The notes: generated from the letters alone by a model not told the origin. A stretch of 64,000 nucleotides of DNA from Echinometra lucunter (GCA_029962745.1 CM057152.1:23703176-23767175), one strand, 5' to 3'; counted from the first letter of the stretch, positions 37,531-50,815 are shown. A program made the numbers and translations.

Positions 37531-40500
37531 TACATTTGATTGATCATGACTTCAGTAAAGAGGCAGCTCTGGTAATTATTGTATAATTGTCTTGAAAACT
37601 CACTAATAGTTACCCGTGTTTACAGTCTCACCAAACAAGATTCGAACAGTGGGGCTGATGAGCCCAGTAACATAGAGTTGTGTTTTCTGCCCCGCTGCCA
37701 TGTTGATCATATTCCAATCCTGTGTGGAGCGGCCATAAAAACAAGTATATATTCCTGTGCTCATCAGCCCAGCTGCTGTGTTATCATATTCGATTCCTGT
37801 TTGGTAGGGCCTTAAAACAAGTAATAGTTAAGAGGATTAAAAATAATCAGAATCATTTCTTTTTAATTTATTGCTTTTTATTACAACTATTGTCATTATT
37901 ATCATTATTATTATTATTGTTATTATTGTTATTATTATTATTATTATTATCATTGCTGTTAATAATGTTATGAGTATTATTATAATATTATTATTATAAG
38001 TCACGATAAAATAACACATTAAAAATATTAATAATATATTACTAGTATTACAGAGTTAATTTTCAAGACAAGTATCGGTCATGATCGTAATGTTTATATT
38101 ACGAACGTACAGTTGATGTTTGTGGGCTTCAGCACCATTTTACTATACAGTAGGAAGTTAGGCTAAAACTTGATTATGCCTGAGTTGCATTGCAGCCATT
38201 AGGAACACTCACACTAATTAATGGGAGGTTACTATACTAGAAGTAATGGTTATGCTATTACGGGCAATTAGAGAAGGTGACAACCCACTTCACCGAAGGC
38301 CCGCGAGGCCGAAAATAGCAAATTGTAATCTATAATATCACACCGCTCTGACCAATTCCTGTGCCAGAAGGAAATTTAATAATTATTAAGGGCCAACAGG
38401 GACTAAACATGCTAAAGGAGACATAATTATTTCATATACGATAGCGCATTATTTGTGATGAAGGAAAATACGATATGAGAAAAGTCGGCCTCGCGGGCCT
38501 TCAATCAAGTGGGCAGACACCTTAGAAAATACCTCCACTTCACAGCTCCACTTGGCTGTTTTCTCTACCCTCTTGACAAACTTTTCTATGATAATCCTGC
38601 ATGCTTTTGTATTTGATATGTGAATTTTTAGTCTTCTATAATTTTTCTTTTAAAATATGTTTTAAATTGCAGCTAATGCAGGCCTTGCAAGAACTCTGGC
38701 TAGGAAGATGTCTTCAGGAGGGCTTTCAAAGTACAATTTTGAGTCACTTGCTGTGACAAGTCCACAAGAGTTCATTTATAAAGTGGAGATGAACAGGCCA
38801 GAAAAACGTAATGCTATGAACAAAGCATTTTGGAGGTAAACATCATCACCTCTTGCTTCTATTTGATGTTGTTCAACTGCTATCCACTTCAGTTCAATGA
38901 CATGGAAAGTGATTAGCAGCCAGTTCAAATCAAGATGGCAACTCAAATAACTCTATTTAGTAGATTAAGTTACATGTAGAACAGATGCCTCTTGAATTAG
39001 AATTGAAAGGAAGTGCAGAGGGTAAATAATTAACATAGATTTTTCTTTTAAAAATGATATATCAAGAGACCTGACACTTGAATCATAAAGACATTTATAA
39101 AGAAAAGATTAATGGAAAACCACTTTCATTCCCTGGAATGTATTTTTATTTACAGGATTGTTAATATTAGAATATGACAGGTTGAATATAAAGAGAGAGA
39201 GAAGATGACTGTGAGGTACATCAGTGATCACCATAGATGTACTTTGTTTTTCTCAGCTGTTTCCTGCTTTTTCTCGCAAATGCAAAGTGCAGTGTGTCAA
39301 CACAGCGCGAGAGAGTATATCCGTAACTTCTGAAAAGAAAGAAAAAAAGAAAAGAATAATTTTTGGTTTTCTCTTGTAGGGAGATGGTAGAATGTTTTAA
39401 TACTATTGCAACAGACCAAGACTGCAGAGTGGTGCTTTTGACTGGGGCAGGAAAGATGTTTTCTGCAGGTGAGTAATATGCAGAGTGAAAACAGGAATCA
39501 CTCACATTTGGCTCTTGGGTCTCTTCTCCACTTCCCTGATGTCTTTCTCTTTCTCCAATATTCTGCTGCTTTCGCAATGTCTGAATAGGGGAGTCGAGGG
39601 CTATTGAATACAGTTTAATATTTTCGTTTACCACTTACCAGTACTCAATTCTTAAATTTGAGATTTAAATTTGAGCAGACCCTTTTAGGGCTAGCTAAGA
39701 AGAAATAAATGCCAATGAATGTTTTCCTTACTGTGTGCATTTGTATGTTTCTGTAATAGACCAAAAAGCAAATACCTTTGAGCATGTGACACAGCTTATT
39801 GTGTAAAATATAATCTATTAAAAATTGTTGTTGTCAGGTATTGATCTTCAGGATAATGCTGAGTTGATGCAGGGTGCAGTTCCAGGATCATCTGAGCTTG
39901 ATGTATCACGTATTGCTAATCAAATAAGGCTCAAGATCAAGGAGTACCAAGAGTCTTTCTTTGTCATTGAGAAGGTTTGTTTGGTTTGACATAGAAAAAA
40001 TTATTTGGCTGCAAGTTCAAATATACCCTCAACAGAAAAGTGACTAGTGAGTAGACTAGTTGATATACCTACTCATAAGCTACGTCATCCAAGCATAAAT
40101 CAGGGCATTATGGATTCAAACTGCCCTTCCATTCATTGCGTTGTGGCCATATTTTATCCTCTTTTTTTTTTTTTTTCAAACTCCCAAACTATTGATCCAA
40201 AGAATACTGGGTAGAGTTTTTGGGGTTAATTCACACATACTAGCTGTATACAATTTTTTTTTCTTCAAGTGATTGGTAAACTTTAAACAATTATCTGTGA
40301 AGTATGATTTCTCCTCCTCTATAAAATAGTGTGTGTTGTTGTCCTTTTTCAATAGATTGACTTGTTTATAAGACTCATTTTGGTGTGTATCTATTGCTGT
40401 TTTGATAGTGTCCCAAGCCAGTGATAGCAGCAATCCATGGGGGATGTTTAGGAGGAGGACTCTGCATGATCTCTGGATGTGATATTAGATTATGTACTGA

Positions 40501-43500
40501 AGATGCCTGGTTCCAAATTAAGGTAGTATTCATTCATCATTCTATCTTCTAAAATTGTACATGTTTTTCCCATTGTTATGAAGACCTGACGAAGAATAAA
40601 TCACTAGTAGTCCAATACAAACAGACCAAAGTCCACATCGTAAGTGTTTGAAAGTGGCCATACTGTATTTGTTCAAGTTATGTTGGTATATATATTATCA
40701 TGCTGTTGAAATTACTGGTGGGCAACTATTGATATTGTGGTATGTCTATGAATGCAAAACCATTCAAAGGTAGTGTATCTAGGTAGAAGTTGGTGAAGTT
40801 AGGGGAAAAAATTGACAAAAGTAAACAAAGAAAACAGTTGTAGGGAGGAAAGGGAGGTGGGTTAGAATATGATGATATATGGCTTGCTCGTTTCATTCAA
40901 TATTCTTTATTATTAACCATATCAGCTATCTGAGCAGGGCAACTTTAGCACTTTATCGCCCAATTTTGACCATTAGCATTATTGACCGGTCAATTTTTTC
41001 CCGCTCAGAATCAATGGCAAAATGCGTGTTAAATAGTGGGCAATAATGAAAAGCCAACATCCAGGTGTTTTACGCGCCATCTAAGCTTGTTAGTTGTTTT
41101 CGTATCATTGTGCGACTAGCGTGACGTCACAATAAGATTCCTACAAGTTGTTTCGTTTCTATTGTGATGTCACAATTAGCTTCCGCAGTATACATCCTAA
41201 TTTATACGTAATTATGTTGAGGCAAAGCAAGTCATGCACAGCACTACACAAGATACACGCCTCACATTTTACAGTCAGAACTTCTTTTCCTGCTTTTTAT
41301 TTGTTTTGCTCAATTACAGTTTCCTTTATTTGAAATGCAATTTAAAATTTGAGAATATTTGCAACATTTTCAAGTTTGCTCTAGATGTCTGATTTTGTTG
41401 ATAATAAGTATTGACTGCCTCATACTTTTGAATGATACGACATGTATGACCCTCACTAGATCCATTTTGCCCTCATATTTCAACTCGTATGAATCCAGTT
41501 CAGGCAATATATTTTGTATCACCCTCAAGGCCAGTCAATGATTATATAATATACAAATATGTACGGCCATGAGAGCGTCTGGTTGGAAACTGTGGTACCC
41601 GAAGTAAGGCGAATGCGACTATTTTCCTAAGGGGCGCAGCCCCGAAGGAAAATGGTTGCACTCACGTTACTGAGGGCACTATAGTTTAACCAGACCCTCT
41701 CACATACGGCCGTATATATTTATCCGTCATCTTTAGTAGGGCAGAATCTGCACTCTTAAAATCAGAGATTGTACATAATTATAGATACTAGCATTCTAGA
41801 TAACATGAGCGCTGTTGCAGTGTTTGCATTGCGCACGGATCTAAATTTAGCAAAATGATGACATCATCATCACGCTTTGGCGCCTAAAACAATAGATTAA
41901 TGCAGATTAATGTCATCACAATCAAGTACGCACTTTTTGCCTGACGTCATATGCTGTTAATAGAATCCGTAAATAGTAGGTCCCGATGAACTACTAACGG
42001 CTTGTGACCTCAGATGTTACCGTCCATGGCAAATTTGCTCATTTGCATGATGCTGGTGGGAACTGTATTTTATCACATGATGCGCATTGGACCAATCAAT
42101 TGCAGAGATTCTTATCATGACGGATATAAATGTTACTATCACCATGGGTTTTATGTGAAATTAGTTTGTACTTGTTGAAGAAGGAAACAAAATCTAATGA
42201 TAATTGACTTTATTCTGATTTGTATACACGCAGGAAACAGAGCTTGGTCTAGCTGCAGATGTAGGAGTTCTTCAGTGGTTACCTCAGAAGACAGCCAATG
42301 ATAGTCTACTGAGGGAGCTGTGCTACACTGCAAGGAGATTTGATTCCAAAGAAGCCAAAGAATTAGGTCTTGTCAGGTGAGAGATATTTGCTGAGCATGA
42401 TATATTTATATCCCCCCAACCAAAGCTTCAAGGAGGTACATAGGAATCAACGTCCAGTTTGTCAGGTGGGCAGTAGGTCCACTGCAAATCTTGTGGATCG
42501 AACTACTTCCTCATTTTTGGAGGAATGTTCATGGAATTTGGCAAACTCATTGGTCTTGAGATGAAGATTTGCAAGACACATATTTTGAATGTGTCGGAAA
42601 CTACGTTGCCATGGTAACAGCATGGCAACAGCATACTATTGCAAATCAATGGGGAATCTTGTGGATCAAAGTCCTCATGTTTTGAGCAATGCTCATGAAA
42701 TTTGGCATACATATTGGTGTTTGGATGATGATTTGCAAGACATGTTTTGAATGTGTCGGAAACTGTATTGCCATGGTAATGCATATTATGGCAATAAATC
42801 AGAGAAATGTTGTGGATCGACGTACTTCCTCATTTTTGGAGCAATACTCATGGAATTTGGGACACACATGGTCTTAGGATGAAGATGTACAAGACATATA
42901 TTTTGAATGTACCAGAAACTGTGCTGCCATCGTTAACAGCATGGCAACAGCAGATTATGGCAATAAATCAGAGAAATATTTTGGATTGAACTACTTCCTC
43001 ATATTTCAAGCAATGCTCATGAAATTTGGCAGACACATTGGTCTTGTGGTGCAGATGTACAAGACATTAATAAAATGTGTTGGAGACTGTGTTGCCATCA
43101 TATTACAGCAATAAATCAGAGATATATTGTGGAATCGAACTACTTTCTCATTTTACAAGCAATGCTCGGGGAATTTAGCACACTGGAGCGGGGGTATTTC
43201 TCGTTTTTCTCTGCCACCATATTTCTGTGTCACCTGTCACCATATTTTCAACTTTGCTCAATCATACATTTCCCACATTACTGACTTTATGAAGCTGTGG
43301 AGATTCAATTTTATTTTCACTACTCTGTTATGAAAGCAGTTTATTGATCATTTTTTTCCTTAAAACTAGCTGCATCTTTCAAGTCATGAAATAGATTAAC
43401 CATCTCACTCATAAACAGGAATGTTATACTATTTTATATGCCTTTCTTTGGATTGTGTAGTCGTTTGTACACGGACCAAGAAGCCATGATGGTAGGTGCC

Positions 43501-44175
43501 ATGGAGTTAGCGGCAGACATTGCTAGCAAGAGTCCAGTGGCTGTCCAGGGCACTAAAGTTAATCTCAATTACAGCAGGGATCACAGTGTAGCAGACAGCT
43601 TTGATTATGCAGTAAGTCATCAGCAATCATTATAATTTTTCAGACATCACTCATAGGTTTCATAGGGGCTGTTACAGACCCTTACCATCCTGTGAAATAG
43701 TACAATGAACAAATGACCTAGAGAAATATTAATGTTGTTTCTACTCATTTGTAATTCTTTTAAGCTGTTTCGTTGATTTGTATGAAAAAGAGAACAACAG
43801 CAGTTTGATTTGATTGGAGTAGTGTTCAGAGTTTTCACAGTGTAATGGTGCATGACCTAATGTGTGCAAAATTTATCTGTGGAAATATACTTTGGCGCAT
43901 AATGTACAAAAGTTGAAAATGAATTGATTTGTGTCATGCATCATACCTTTATCTTTGCCAGTATATGAAGAATATCTGGATGTTATACAAGAAAAGCAAG
44001 TCAGTGATTACTTGAAAATGATTTGTCTATTCTGTAACATGGAACTCTCCATGATTTATTTTTTTGTTCTTATTTCTAGGCAACATGGAATGCAGCTCAT
44101 CTACAGACAGAAGATCTTGCAAAGGCAGTAATGGCAAGCATGACCAAATCCAAGGCAGAATTTTCCAAGCTGTGA
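36582..44175 (+). CDS. ECH1: Delta(3,5)-delta(2,4)-dienoyl-CoA isomerase, complete copy 1
   Basis: Eight exons: 36582-36633, 38673-38835, 39380-39468, 39838-39974, 40409-40522, 42234-42376, 43461-43611 and 44080-44175. All are GT-AG with consistent phases; 314 codons (human 328). The enzyme shifts 3,5-dienoyl-CoA to 2,4-dienoyl-CoA during oxidation of unsaturated fatty acids. Exon 1 encodes a short basic/hydrophobic leader ([17 protein letters not shown]) typical of a mitochondrial presequence. The protein ends in SKL, a type-1 peroxisomal signal, as in the mammalian dual-located enzyme. Crotonase features: oxyanion-hole segments [11 protein letters not shown] (exon 3/4 junction) and IHGGCLGGG (exon 5), and the catalytic acids E186 and D194 in [11 protein letters not shown] (exon 6), equivalent to rat E196 and D204. 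The [12 protein letters not shown]...[10 protein letters not shown] block is in exon 7. An AATAAA at 44222-44227, 47 bases after the stop, is a possible poly(A) signal. Confidence 0.96.
37499..37530. repeat. Poly-C run of 32
   Basis: Uninterrupted C homopolymer in ECH1 intron 1; its length may be affected by assembly. Confidence 0.9.
37885..38000. repeat. ATT-rich microsatellite
   Basis: Imperfect ATT/GTT repeat in ECH1 intron 1. Confidence 0.85.
38274..38524. mobile_element. MITE with about 40-bp TIRs in ECH1 intron 1
   Basis: AAGGTG-CCCACTT-AAGGCCCGCGAGGCCGA at the left is inverted at the right (TCGGCCTCGCGGGCCTT-AAGTGGGC). It ends about 150 bases before exon 2. Non-coding. Confidence 0.85.
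40900..42128. mobile_element. 1.2-kb block in ECH1 intron 5, absent from copy 2
   Basis: Flanking intron sequence matches copy 2 (around 59855-59862) on both sides, but these 1.2 kb have no counterpart there. The block is thus an insertion in copy 1 or a deletion in copy 2. It contains the small TIR element at 41552-41722. No coding content. Confidence 0.7.
41552..41722. mobile_element. Small TIR element with TACGGCC termini
   Basis: TATGTACGGCCATGAGAGCG-CTGGTT mirrors AACCAGACCCTCTCACATACGGCCGTATA. The interior has a GGGGCGCAGCCCC palindrome. Confidence 0.75.
42440..43160. repeat. Tandem array, about 160-bp units, in ECH1 intron 6
   Basis: The core TTGTGGATCGAACTACTTCCTC recurs with variants near 42490, 42655, 42810, 42978 and 43125. 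Between cores the order is CATGGAATTTGGCA, GATGAAGAT-TGCAAGACA, GAATGTG-CGGAAACTG and GCCATGGTAACAGC. Not present in copy 2. Confidence 0.85.
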
Positions 44176-44221
44176 GAAGATCACTTGAAATGTTATATGT
44201 GGAAAAAAGGAAATTTGTTGT

Positions 44222-44227
44222 AATAAA
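44222..44227 (+). terminator. Putative ECH1 polyadenylation signal
   Basis: AATAAA 47 bases after the ECH1 stop, followed by GT-rich sequence. The aligned position in copy 2 reads AACAAA. Another AATAAA lies near 44841. Confidence 0.4.
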
Positions 44228-44441
44228 TGTATCAGGGTCATGTGTAAGCTGGCTTAGCGAAAGGGAGTGGCATGAAAAAACGCATACAAAAAAATCAAAT
44301 AATACAGGTTACAGTATGCATTTTGCTATCATGAGAGTATTTGTTACAACAAGATTTCCATGTAACTGAATTTGCATGGGTAATTACCATGGAAATGTGA
44401 AAACTGGTTAATTTTGCTGAAAGTTTATTCCAGTTCAAATA

Positions 44442-44834
44442 TTTTGTAAGGAAATCATAGAATTTTCCTGGTGTTTTATCTTTAGGTTTCCTAGTTCTTT
44501 TATAGAACTACCCTGGCACAGCGAGTGGGATCCAAACCTCCTCGGAAAAATCCCAATTGATCTCCAATCAAAACTGGTTTGATTCCCGGACAAACCCCCA
44601 AATTTGTTGTGATCCAAAGCTCACAAAAGACAGAATTGAACAAATACATTAATCCACTGATGCAGAGAAGGTTCCAGAACTCCTTGTAGAAATCTAGGTA
44701 CTATTTCTATTAGTTATTTGTGCAACAAAGCAAAAATAATCTCCTGTCTTCTAGAAATTTTCCTGACTATAAATGAATTAAGAAACCTAAAGATAAACAC
44801 ATTCTAGAAAATTCTATGATTTCCTAACAATTTT
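44442..44834. mobile_element. TIR element with about 55-bp inverted ends
   Basis: GTAAGGAAATCATAGAATTT and TATCTTTAGGTTTCCT on the left recur inverted on the right (AAATTCTATGATTTCCTAAC and AACCTAAAGATAAACAC). Non-coding; about 270 bases past the ECH1 stop. Confidence 0.8.
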
Positions 44835-45370
44835 ATATGCAATAAAAATGCTTTATGTAATGCATATTGAAGTCTCCTTAAATTTGGAGTTGATTAACCA
44901 CAACTCACAATGTATACGTTTGCAGTTCTAACTGAGCAATCACAACTTTTCGTGTGAGAGTGTCCTGAGGAGAATACAAAATGCACTTATGATCAGCAAT
45001 GTTGATCTTCAAAAACTTTTTTTTTCATTCTGGAATTCTAGTGAAGCAATATAATATTTGATTTAGATTTTTTCTTTGAGCTATTCATTTCATGGTGATG
45101 TATTTTTATCTTGTCATTCTTTAACCTTTCTGCAGATATGATCTGAAATTGTTTATAAATTATTTTATCATTGCCTTAATATATCTTACATTCCCTCCAT
45201 CCTGGGCAGTAAGGTTCAGGCAAAGGTGGACAAGTAACATCTTCATACACCATAATACCAGCACAGTTAGTATGTTGAAAACTTGCATTTAACACAAGGG
45301 TGGTGCGGCAGGTTGGGGGGGGGGAGGGGGTAGAGGGGAAGGCTGCCCCATGATTTTTCAAGTGATCCAG

Positions 45371-45487
45371 AAGAAGGAGAAGGAGAAGAAGAAGAAGAAG
45401 AAGAAGAAGAAGAAGAAGAAGAAAAAGAAGGAGAAGGAGGAGAAAAAGGAGGAGAAAAAGAAGGAGGAGAAAGAGAAGAAGAAAACA
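45371..45487. repeat. (GAA)n-rich microsatellite
   Basis: GAA repeat grading into GGA/AAG purine sequence; the Lys/Glu frame is an artefact. Confidence 0.9.
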
Positions 45488-46189
45488 TTGTATGGGGGAA
45501 GAGAGAGAGCAGGGTTATGCAACTGTATCATAGCCCCATTTGTTCATAAACCCACCTGTGGGTCATATTGTCCCTCTATCAAAATACCCTGCAGCTGCCC
45601 CTCCCTAATTGAACATATATGTATACTACTATGCATGCATATCTGGTCAGCTGATTCATGCTTGTACATGTGCCAGTATTTCCCATGATTTGTCATTAGC
45701 TTCAGTTTACATTAATAAGTGTAAAATCCAGCTTAAAATTTCAGTTTGAAAAAGAACACTCGTCACTCTATTCAAATGCACCCTTTACATGTCCAAATTT
45801 AAAGACTGTTCTGCACTGTAAAAACTGGAAGGGGTTAGAAAGTCTCAAGCCAGAGGGCAAACTTCCCACAGACTATGATGAAGTGAGTATCAGTCTTAGC
45901 ATTGCATTGTAATGTAATACAACCCATGCAAAGTATTGGCAATCCTCTAATTGATTTGTCAGATTTCCTCAATTTTACTGAGCAAGAGGGAAAATAAATG
46001 CATTTATAAACAAAGGAGATTATACAAAGAAGATATGAAAGACATATACAGAATAATACTATCAAACCCCATCTTGAAAAGAATTGATCCAAATCAATTG
46101 AAAGTCTGCCAGTAGTTCAGTGGCAACTCCTTGTAAGACAAGGCACTGGCTGCCAGTACAAAATACATTTTGTTTCATATATATTTTTC

Positions 46190-46410
46190 ACACTGTCAAA
46201 TGGCTTTTAATGAGATTATTTGTATTCAGTATAAAAACACGATATAGCTCTATATTTCCTTAATGACTGTGACATTTACCCTTGTCAATACATGGTCTTT
46301 ATCTTTATGTTGTATTTTATGCCAATTTGAATTATTTGTAAGTACAACCTGTATAAAAAGTGCAGATGATGAATAAACTTGAAAATAATAATATGATGAA
46401 ATTTCCCTGT
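46190..46410 (+). repeat. Probable non-LTR retroposon 3' end
   Basis: The layout GTTGTATTTTATGCCAATTT ... GATGAATAAACTTGAAAATAA resembles LINE 3' termini with short tandem tails. No reverse-transcriptase frame is left. Confidence 0.35.
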
Positions 46411-47559
46411 ATTGATTTCATATTCCAGCTGAAGTAATTTTCAGTGTAGAATTTGCCTTCCTTAACTTTTGGGTTATGTAAGCTGAACACAGTACTGTAG
46501 TTATTTGTCAGTTTTGTTGTGTACCTTGTAGAAAGATGTGCCAAGATTTCCAAAAAGGACCTGAAGAAAAATTCAAAATTATTCACATTCCTAATTTTAA
46601 GTGTTCTATGGCAACATCTGCACAACATTTTCAACCCCAAACATTGTCCATGTTGGTGAAAGTAAAATCAGTGTTCAAGGATTCAAAACTTTATCAGTAT
46701 TTAAAGTAAATTTCCCAAAATTTGTTCATCTCTTCTTCCAGGCACTCAACAATATTTTGTATTACAATATCATGGTGTAAAAAATGCAATATCACAAGCA
46801 TATTCCCTCATTGATAGCTTACAACAACAGAATATGAAGCGACTCAAGAAATATGTATTTTCTTGTGCACTATATTTACAGTTATTTACACTATAAATGG
46901 CAACATCTGAATATTAAAAATAGTAAATTTGTTATAGATTAAATCAAAGTCAACCAAATCATGCATTCAAACTAGGAAGTCTTCATAAAGATCTTTCAGT
47001 AGTTGAATAGCCTTGTAAAAGTGATAAAACTGGTTTTTATTTCTTAAATTAAACTTTTTCAAATTTAGAATTCTGTATGATTTTCAACTGGTTAGATATA
47101 TGTATCATCAGGATTTTTCTTTGTTTAATTTTATGTATATATGATGAGCATCGTATTCTTTTAAAAAGAAAATGTTTAAGTCAGTTTTATTTAACATGGA
47201 TAAAATTCAACAATGCCCCTGAAGTAGAAATATATTTGCCAGCCTTCAATGTATGAAAATATATATCTTATATGATATTTTACATATCGAATATCATTAA
47301 GCAACATATTTCATAATTTGTGTCATTATGAGCGATTGTATGGTTGAAGTCGTACTGAAAGATCTGAATGCCAGTACTAATAAATTATTCACAATTCTAC
47401 ATGACATTCAAACCTCAAACTATTCTGTTTGTATCCTAACAGTCAATTCAAAACTGCTATCTTGAAAAGTTTACGAGCAATATTTCTTAATTTTTTGAAC
47501 ACTTGTGTTAGACAATGTTATATAGAACAAATACATGTATTGATGATAATCAGTGCTAT

Positions 47560-49940
47560 TAGACACAGGTGTCGATCCGTTTTCAATGAGGATGGGGAGG
47601 GGGCAAGACGACCAAGCGGAGATGAACCCGAGGCCACATACATACACACCTCACAAAAAAATAACTAATCACTTTGTCATTTGATCATAGCTCAAATATG
47701 GGTGTTGTATTAAAAGATATAATTCCAAACATTTTGACACTTCATTTGTTGAAATCGAATAAAGAATGTGAGCACAGTGGCGATTCATATGCAAATACCC
47801 CCAAAATAAAAGTTGCAGCAATACCTATTAATCTGGCAAGTCTCTCATGGATTCTTTGTTTTCGGACAATAGGGTATAAACAAAAACACAGAGATGTGAT
47901 AAAATTAATGACAGTCACAACATGTGCCGATCAAAGTTATTCCAACTGCATGAGGCGATGGATGTCCGGCAAGGAAAAGTGTCCGATTCAGCGCCCAAAA
48001 TGATGCCTAGGTTGTCTGAAAATGAGAGATAGCATGTTGCCCCGCATGTTGCCGGACAAACACCTATATGCATCCTTTTAACACTTTTTCTTGCGGTACA
48101 TCCATTACCTCATGCATTTGGAATGACTTTGATCGGGACATGTTTTGACCATGGGTGTCGTGTCGATTTTTGTTCGCGGTTGGGGGATGATTGATGCCGA
48201 ACATCCTCGGCGAGGGAGCAAAGCGACCGAGCGGGGAAAGAATGTGGGGTTCAAACGTGGAAGATCGACTAAGCAAAGTTTAATTTTAAGTCTAATCTAT
48301 CGTCCCTTCAATTAACCACACAAGAAATCGTTTTCAACAGTATCGCAGATCCTCATTACTTAATTGGAATATTAAGGGGACTTGAATTTTCTTTCTTTCT
48401 TTTTTTTTTTTTTTTTAGTTGACACTTCTTTTTGAGTATGAAACATCCTGGTCCTTATTTTGTGAGCGGGCGAAAAATTCCGAATTCTTGTTACAGAAAT
48501 GTTATTTTGTCATCAAAATACACCTAGGCCTTTGAGATTATTTTTGACAACGTTGCTGCCGATTATTTTAGCACCTCGCTGGTCCAATTGTTTACTGTCC
48601 AAACCATATAGCTGTTTCTATATAATACAAGTGAGCGAAGCGAGCGAGGAAAAACTGTTTTGACGATGAAGTATCATTTCGTCATCAAAATACACTATAG
48701 GCCTAAAGACATTTGAATGGTATATTTGGTCACATCGCTGACAAATCTATTCTAGCACCTCGCCGGTCCAATCTTTTGCTGTTCAAAAACACCCTATTCA
48801 AAATATTACGAGAGAGGAAAAACACACTCTTTTGAAGATCTCGTCGTCAAAATACGCTATAGGCCTATAAGGTATCTAAATTACATATTTGGCCAATTCG
48901 CTTGCATGCCCAAATTGTTTTCCTTCTCAAACTATCCTGTATCTAAATGTTATAGGAGTGAGCGCAGCCAGCGACGAAAAATGTACACACTTAAAAATTC
49001 CTCAAAGATATTCTGAATGGTGTATTCGATCATGTAACCGCCAAAATATGACGCTCTTTGGCTCGTCGCTTGCCATCTAAATCCATTCTGTTTCTAGATG
49101 AGCAAAGCGAGCTGCCGGCAACCTCCCCCCCCCCCCCCTCCCTCAGTTTTCTTCAAAATGAAAACGTAGCATTGCCACCCAAATAAACAGGATGATTTTG
49201 ATGATGTACATCTTTCCACAGAATTCTAGGATACTTTGACACATAGCTGCAAAATATTGTGATAATCGGACGTGTTGCTGAGGGAATAAGAGTGCTTGCT
49301 GCTCGAAAATATCATGTTTCTAGATTTTATAAGCGAGCATAGCGAGCGAGCGAGAAAAAGAAATGGAACAGGTTCTAATGTATTGTTACTCCATTTTCAT
49401 GATTTTAGTAACATACTTTTTGTCGGTATCTTCCTTTCTCGTATTTGTTAGGATGGAAATATGCTGTTGGTTACAGGCCGCTCTCTTAAAAATTCTTTAA
49501 AAGTCTTCTTGCAGTTAACGTTTTATGATTAGAAAATTAGTATAACAGATAAAATAACAAGATGCAAACCAATTTCTGCTCGTAAGAATGTCAATATAAC
49601 CGACATTAGTTAAGACTGGAATAGAACAATAGCATAACATTAGAGAGAGACAAGATGCATACCAAATTCCCGGCACAAACGGCATTAGATAAGATACTTA
49701 AAATGCGAGCGAGCGAAGCGGGCGAGCGCTTCCGAGTTTTAAATTTCTTCCTTTATCTTTACTCTTTCCCTCTTTCTTTCTTTCTTACTTTGTTTTTAGG
49801 TGATTAACAGGGGGTCATTTCATTTTCTTGATGGTGATTTATGGGGGGGGGGATGATAATACAGGCCACCCCCTGCCAAAAATATTGGGGGGGGGGGGGA
49901 TATATCAGCGATCCCCCCCCCCCCAGGGATCGACACCCAT
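47560..49940. repeat. Degenerate modular repeat with GAGCGAAGCGAGCGAG motifs
   Basis: Motifs of the type GAGCGAAGCGAGCGAG recur at about 48462, 48629, 48957, 49097, 49330 and 49704. They are separated by related AT-rich modules (AAAATACACTA-AGGCCT, TAGCACCTCGC-GGTCCAAT). Outer sequences GTGTCGATCC and GGGATCGACAC are inverted, so the whole may be one large composite element. Confidence 0.6.
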
Positions 49941-50355
49941 GGTTTTGAATGTCATTCATAGACCATCTCTGTGATTTTGTTTATACCCTATGTTTGTTTT
50001 TTTCAAGTTCATTCGTGGAAAACTTTGATAGAAATCAATATAGATTATATTAAACGGAATTGAAATAAGCTACTGCTTGCTGCCCGAAATCATCTTGTAT
50101 CTAGCTTTTTACGAGCGAGAGTATATTATAGAGAGCGAGCTAAATAACTTTAAAAAAAAAAGATTATTTATTTATTTATTTATTTATTTTATCTAGGCCG
50201 ATATCTCCCGAAAGTGTATCTTTTTAGGTCAACTTGCCGTTCGATTTCTTAAAGTACGTGATATACAGGTTTGGTTATATTGCTTTCTATATAGTTACAT
50301 GTACACAAGATCTGGGCAACTGATTTCCTTTCATGATAAGAATAATAATTATCAT

Positions 50356-50815
50356 CCGGTGTAGCGGCAGATTTGGTTCCGCAGATTTGGTTCTTGGTGA
50401 AAATCTGCCGGCTGATTGCGTTCTGTAACAAAATCTGTGAACTTTTTACTTATAAATACACAAAAGTGTTGTAAATAGCAACTTTTAATTTTTATAAGTG
50501 AGTCGAGAATATGTAGGCCTATAATTTATCGTCAAAAAAGTGAATTTTGAGTGAAAAACCGGGTGAAAAATAACACATATATTCACTCGAAATTGACTGT
50601 TAGTTTGACATTCACTCCTTGAAGAGTGAACAGTTGCACTTGTTTTATCTTTTTTTAAAGAGAGATCACCTTTCCTTACACATACCGTACTTGGATTGAT
50701 TCCTTGGATTGATTCCTTGGATTGATTCCTGAATGATATAATTAACGATATCTGCCGGCAGATTTTGTACCAGGTACAAAATCCGCCGCTGGAACCAAAT
50801 CTGCCGCTACACCGG
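50356..50815. mobile_element. TIR element with CCGGTGTAGCGGCAG termini
   Basis: CCGGTGTAGCGGCAGATTTG (50356) is inverted at the right end (CAAATCTGCCGCTACACCGG, ending 50815). The interior has a second palindrome (TTTTGTACCAGGTACAAAAT). Three GGATTGATTCCTT repeats lie within. Non-coding. Confidence 0.9.

Larger units (their letters stand above)
36634..38672 (+). other. ECH1 intron 1
   Basis: Donor TTGA|GTAAGT, acceptor AAATTGCAG. It holds a 32-base poly-C run, an ATT tract and a TIR element. This intron and exon 1 are the parts of ECH1 not present in the downstream copy. Confidence 0.85.

Noticed and set aside
44064..44369. 101-codon frame over the last ECH1 exon
   Set aside because: Out of frame with the ECH1 reading established by splice phases and the SKL end.
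47674..48003. 109-codon plus-strand frame
   Set aside because: No recognisable domain, no splice context, and it overlaps a repeat element.
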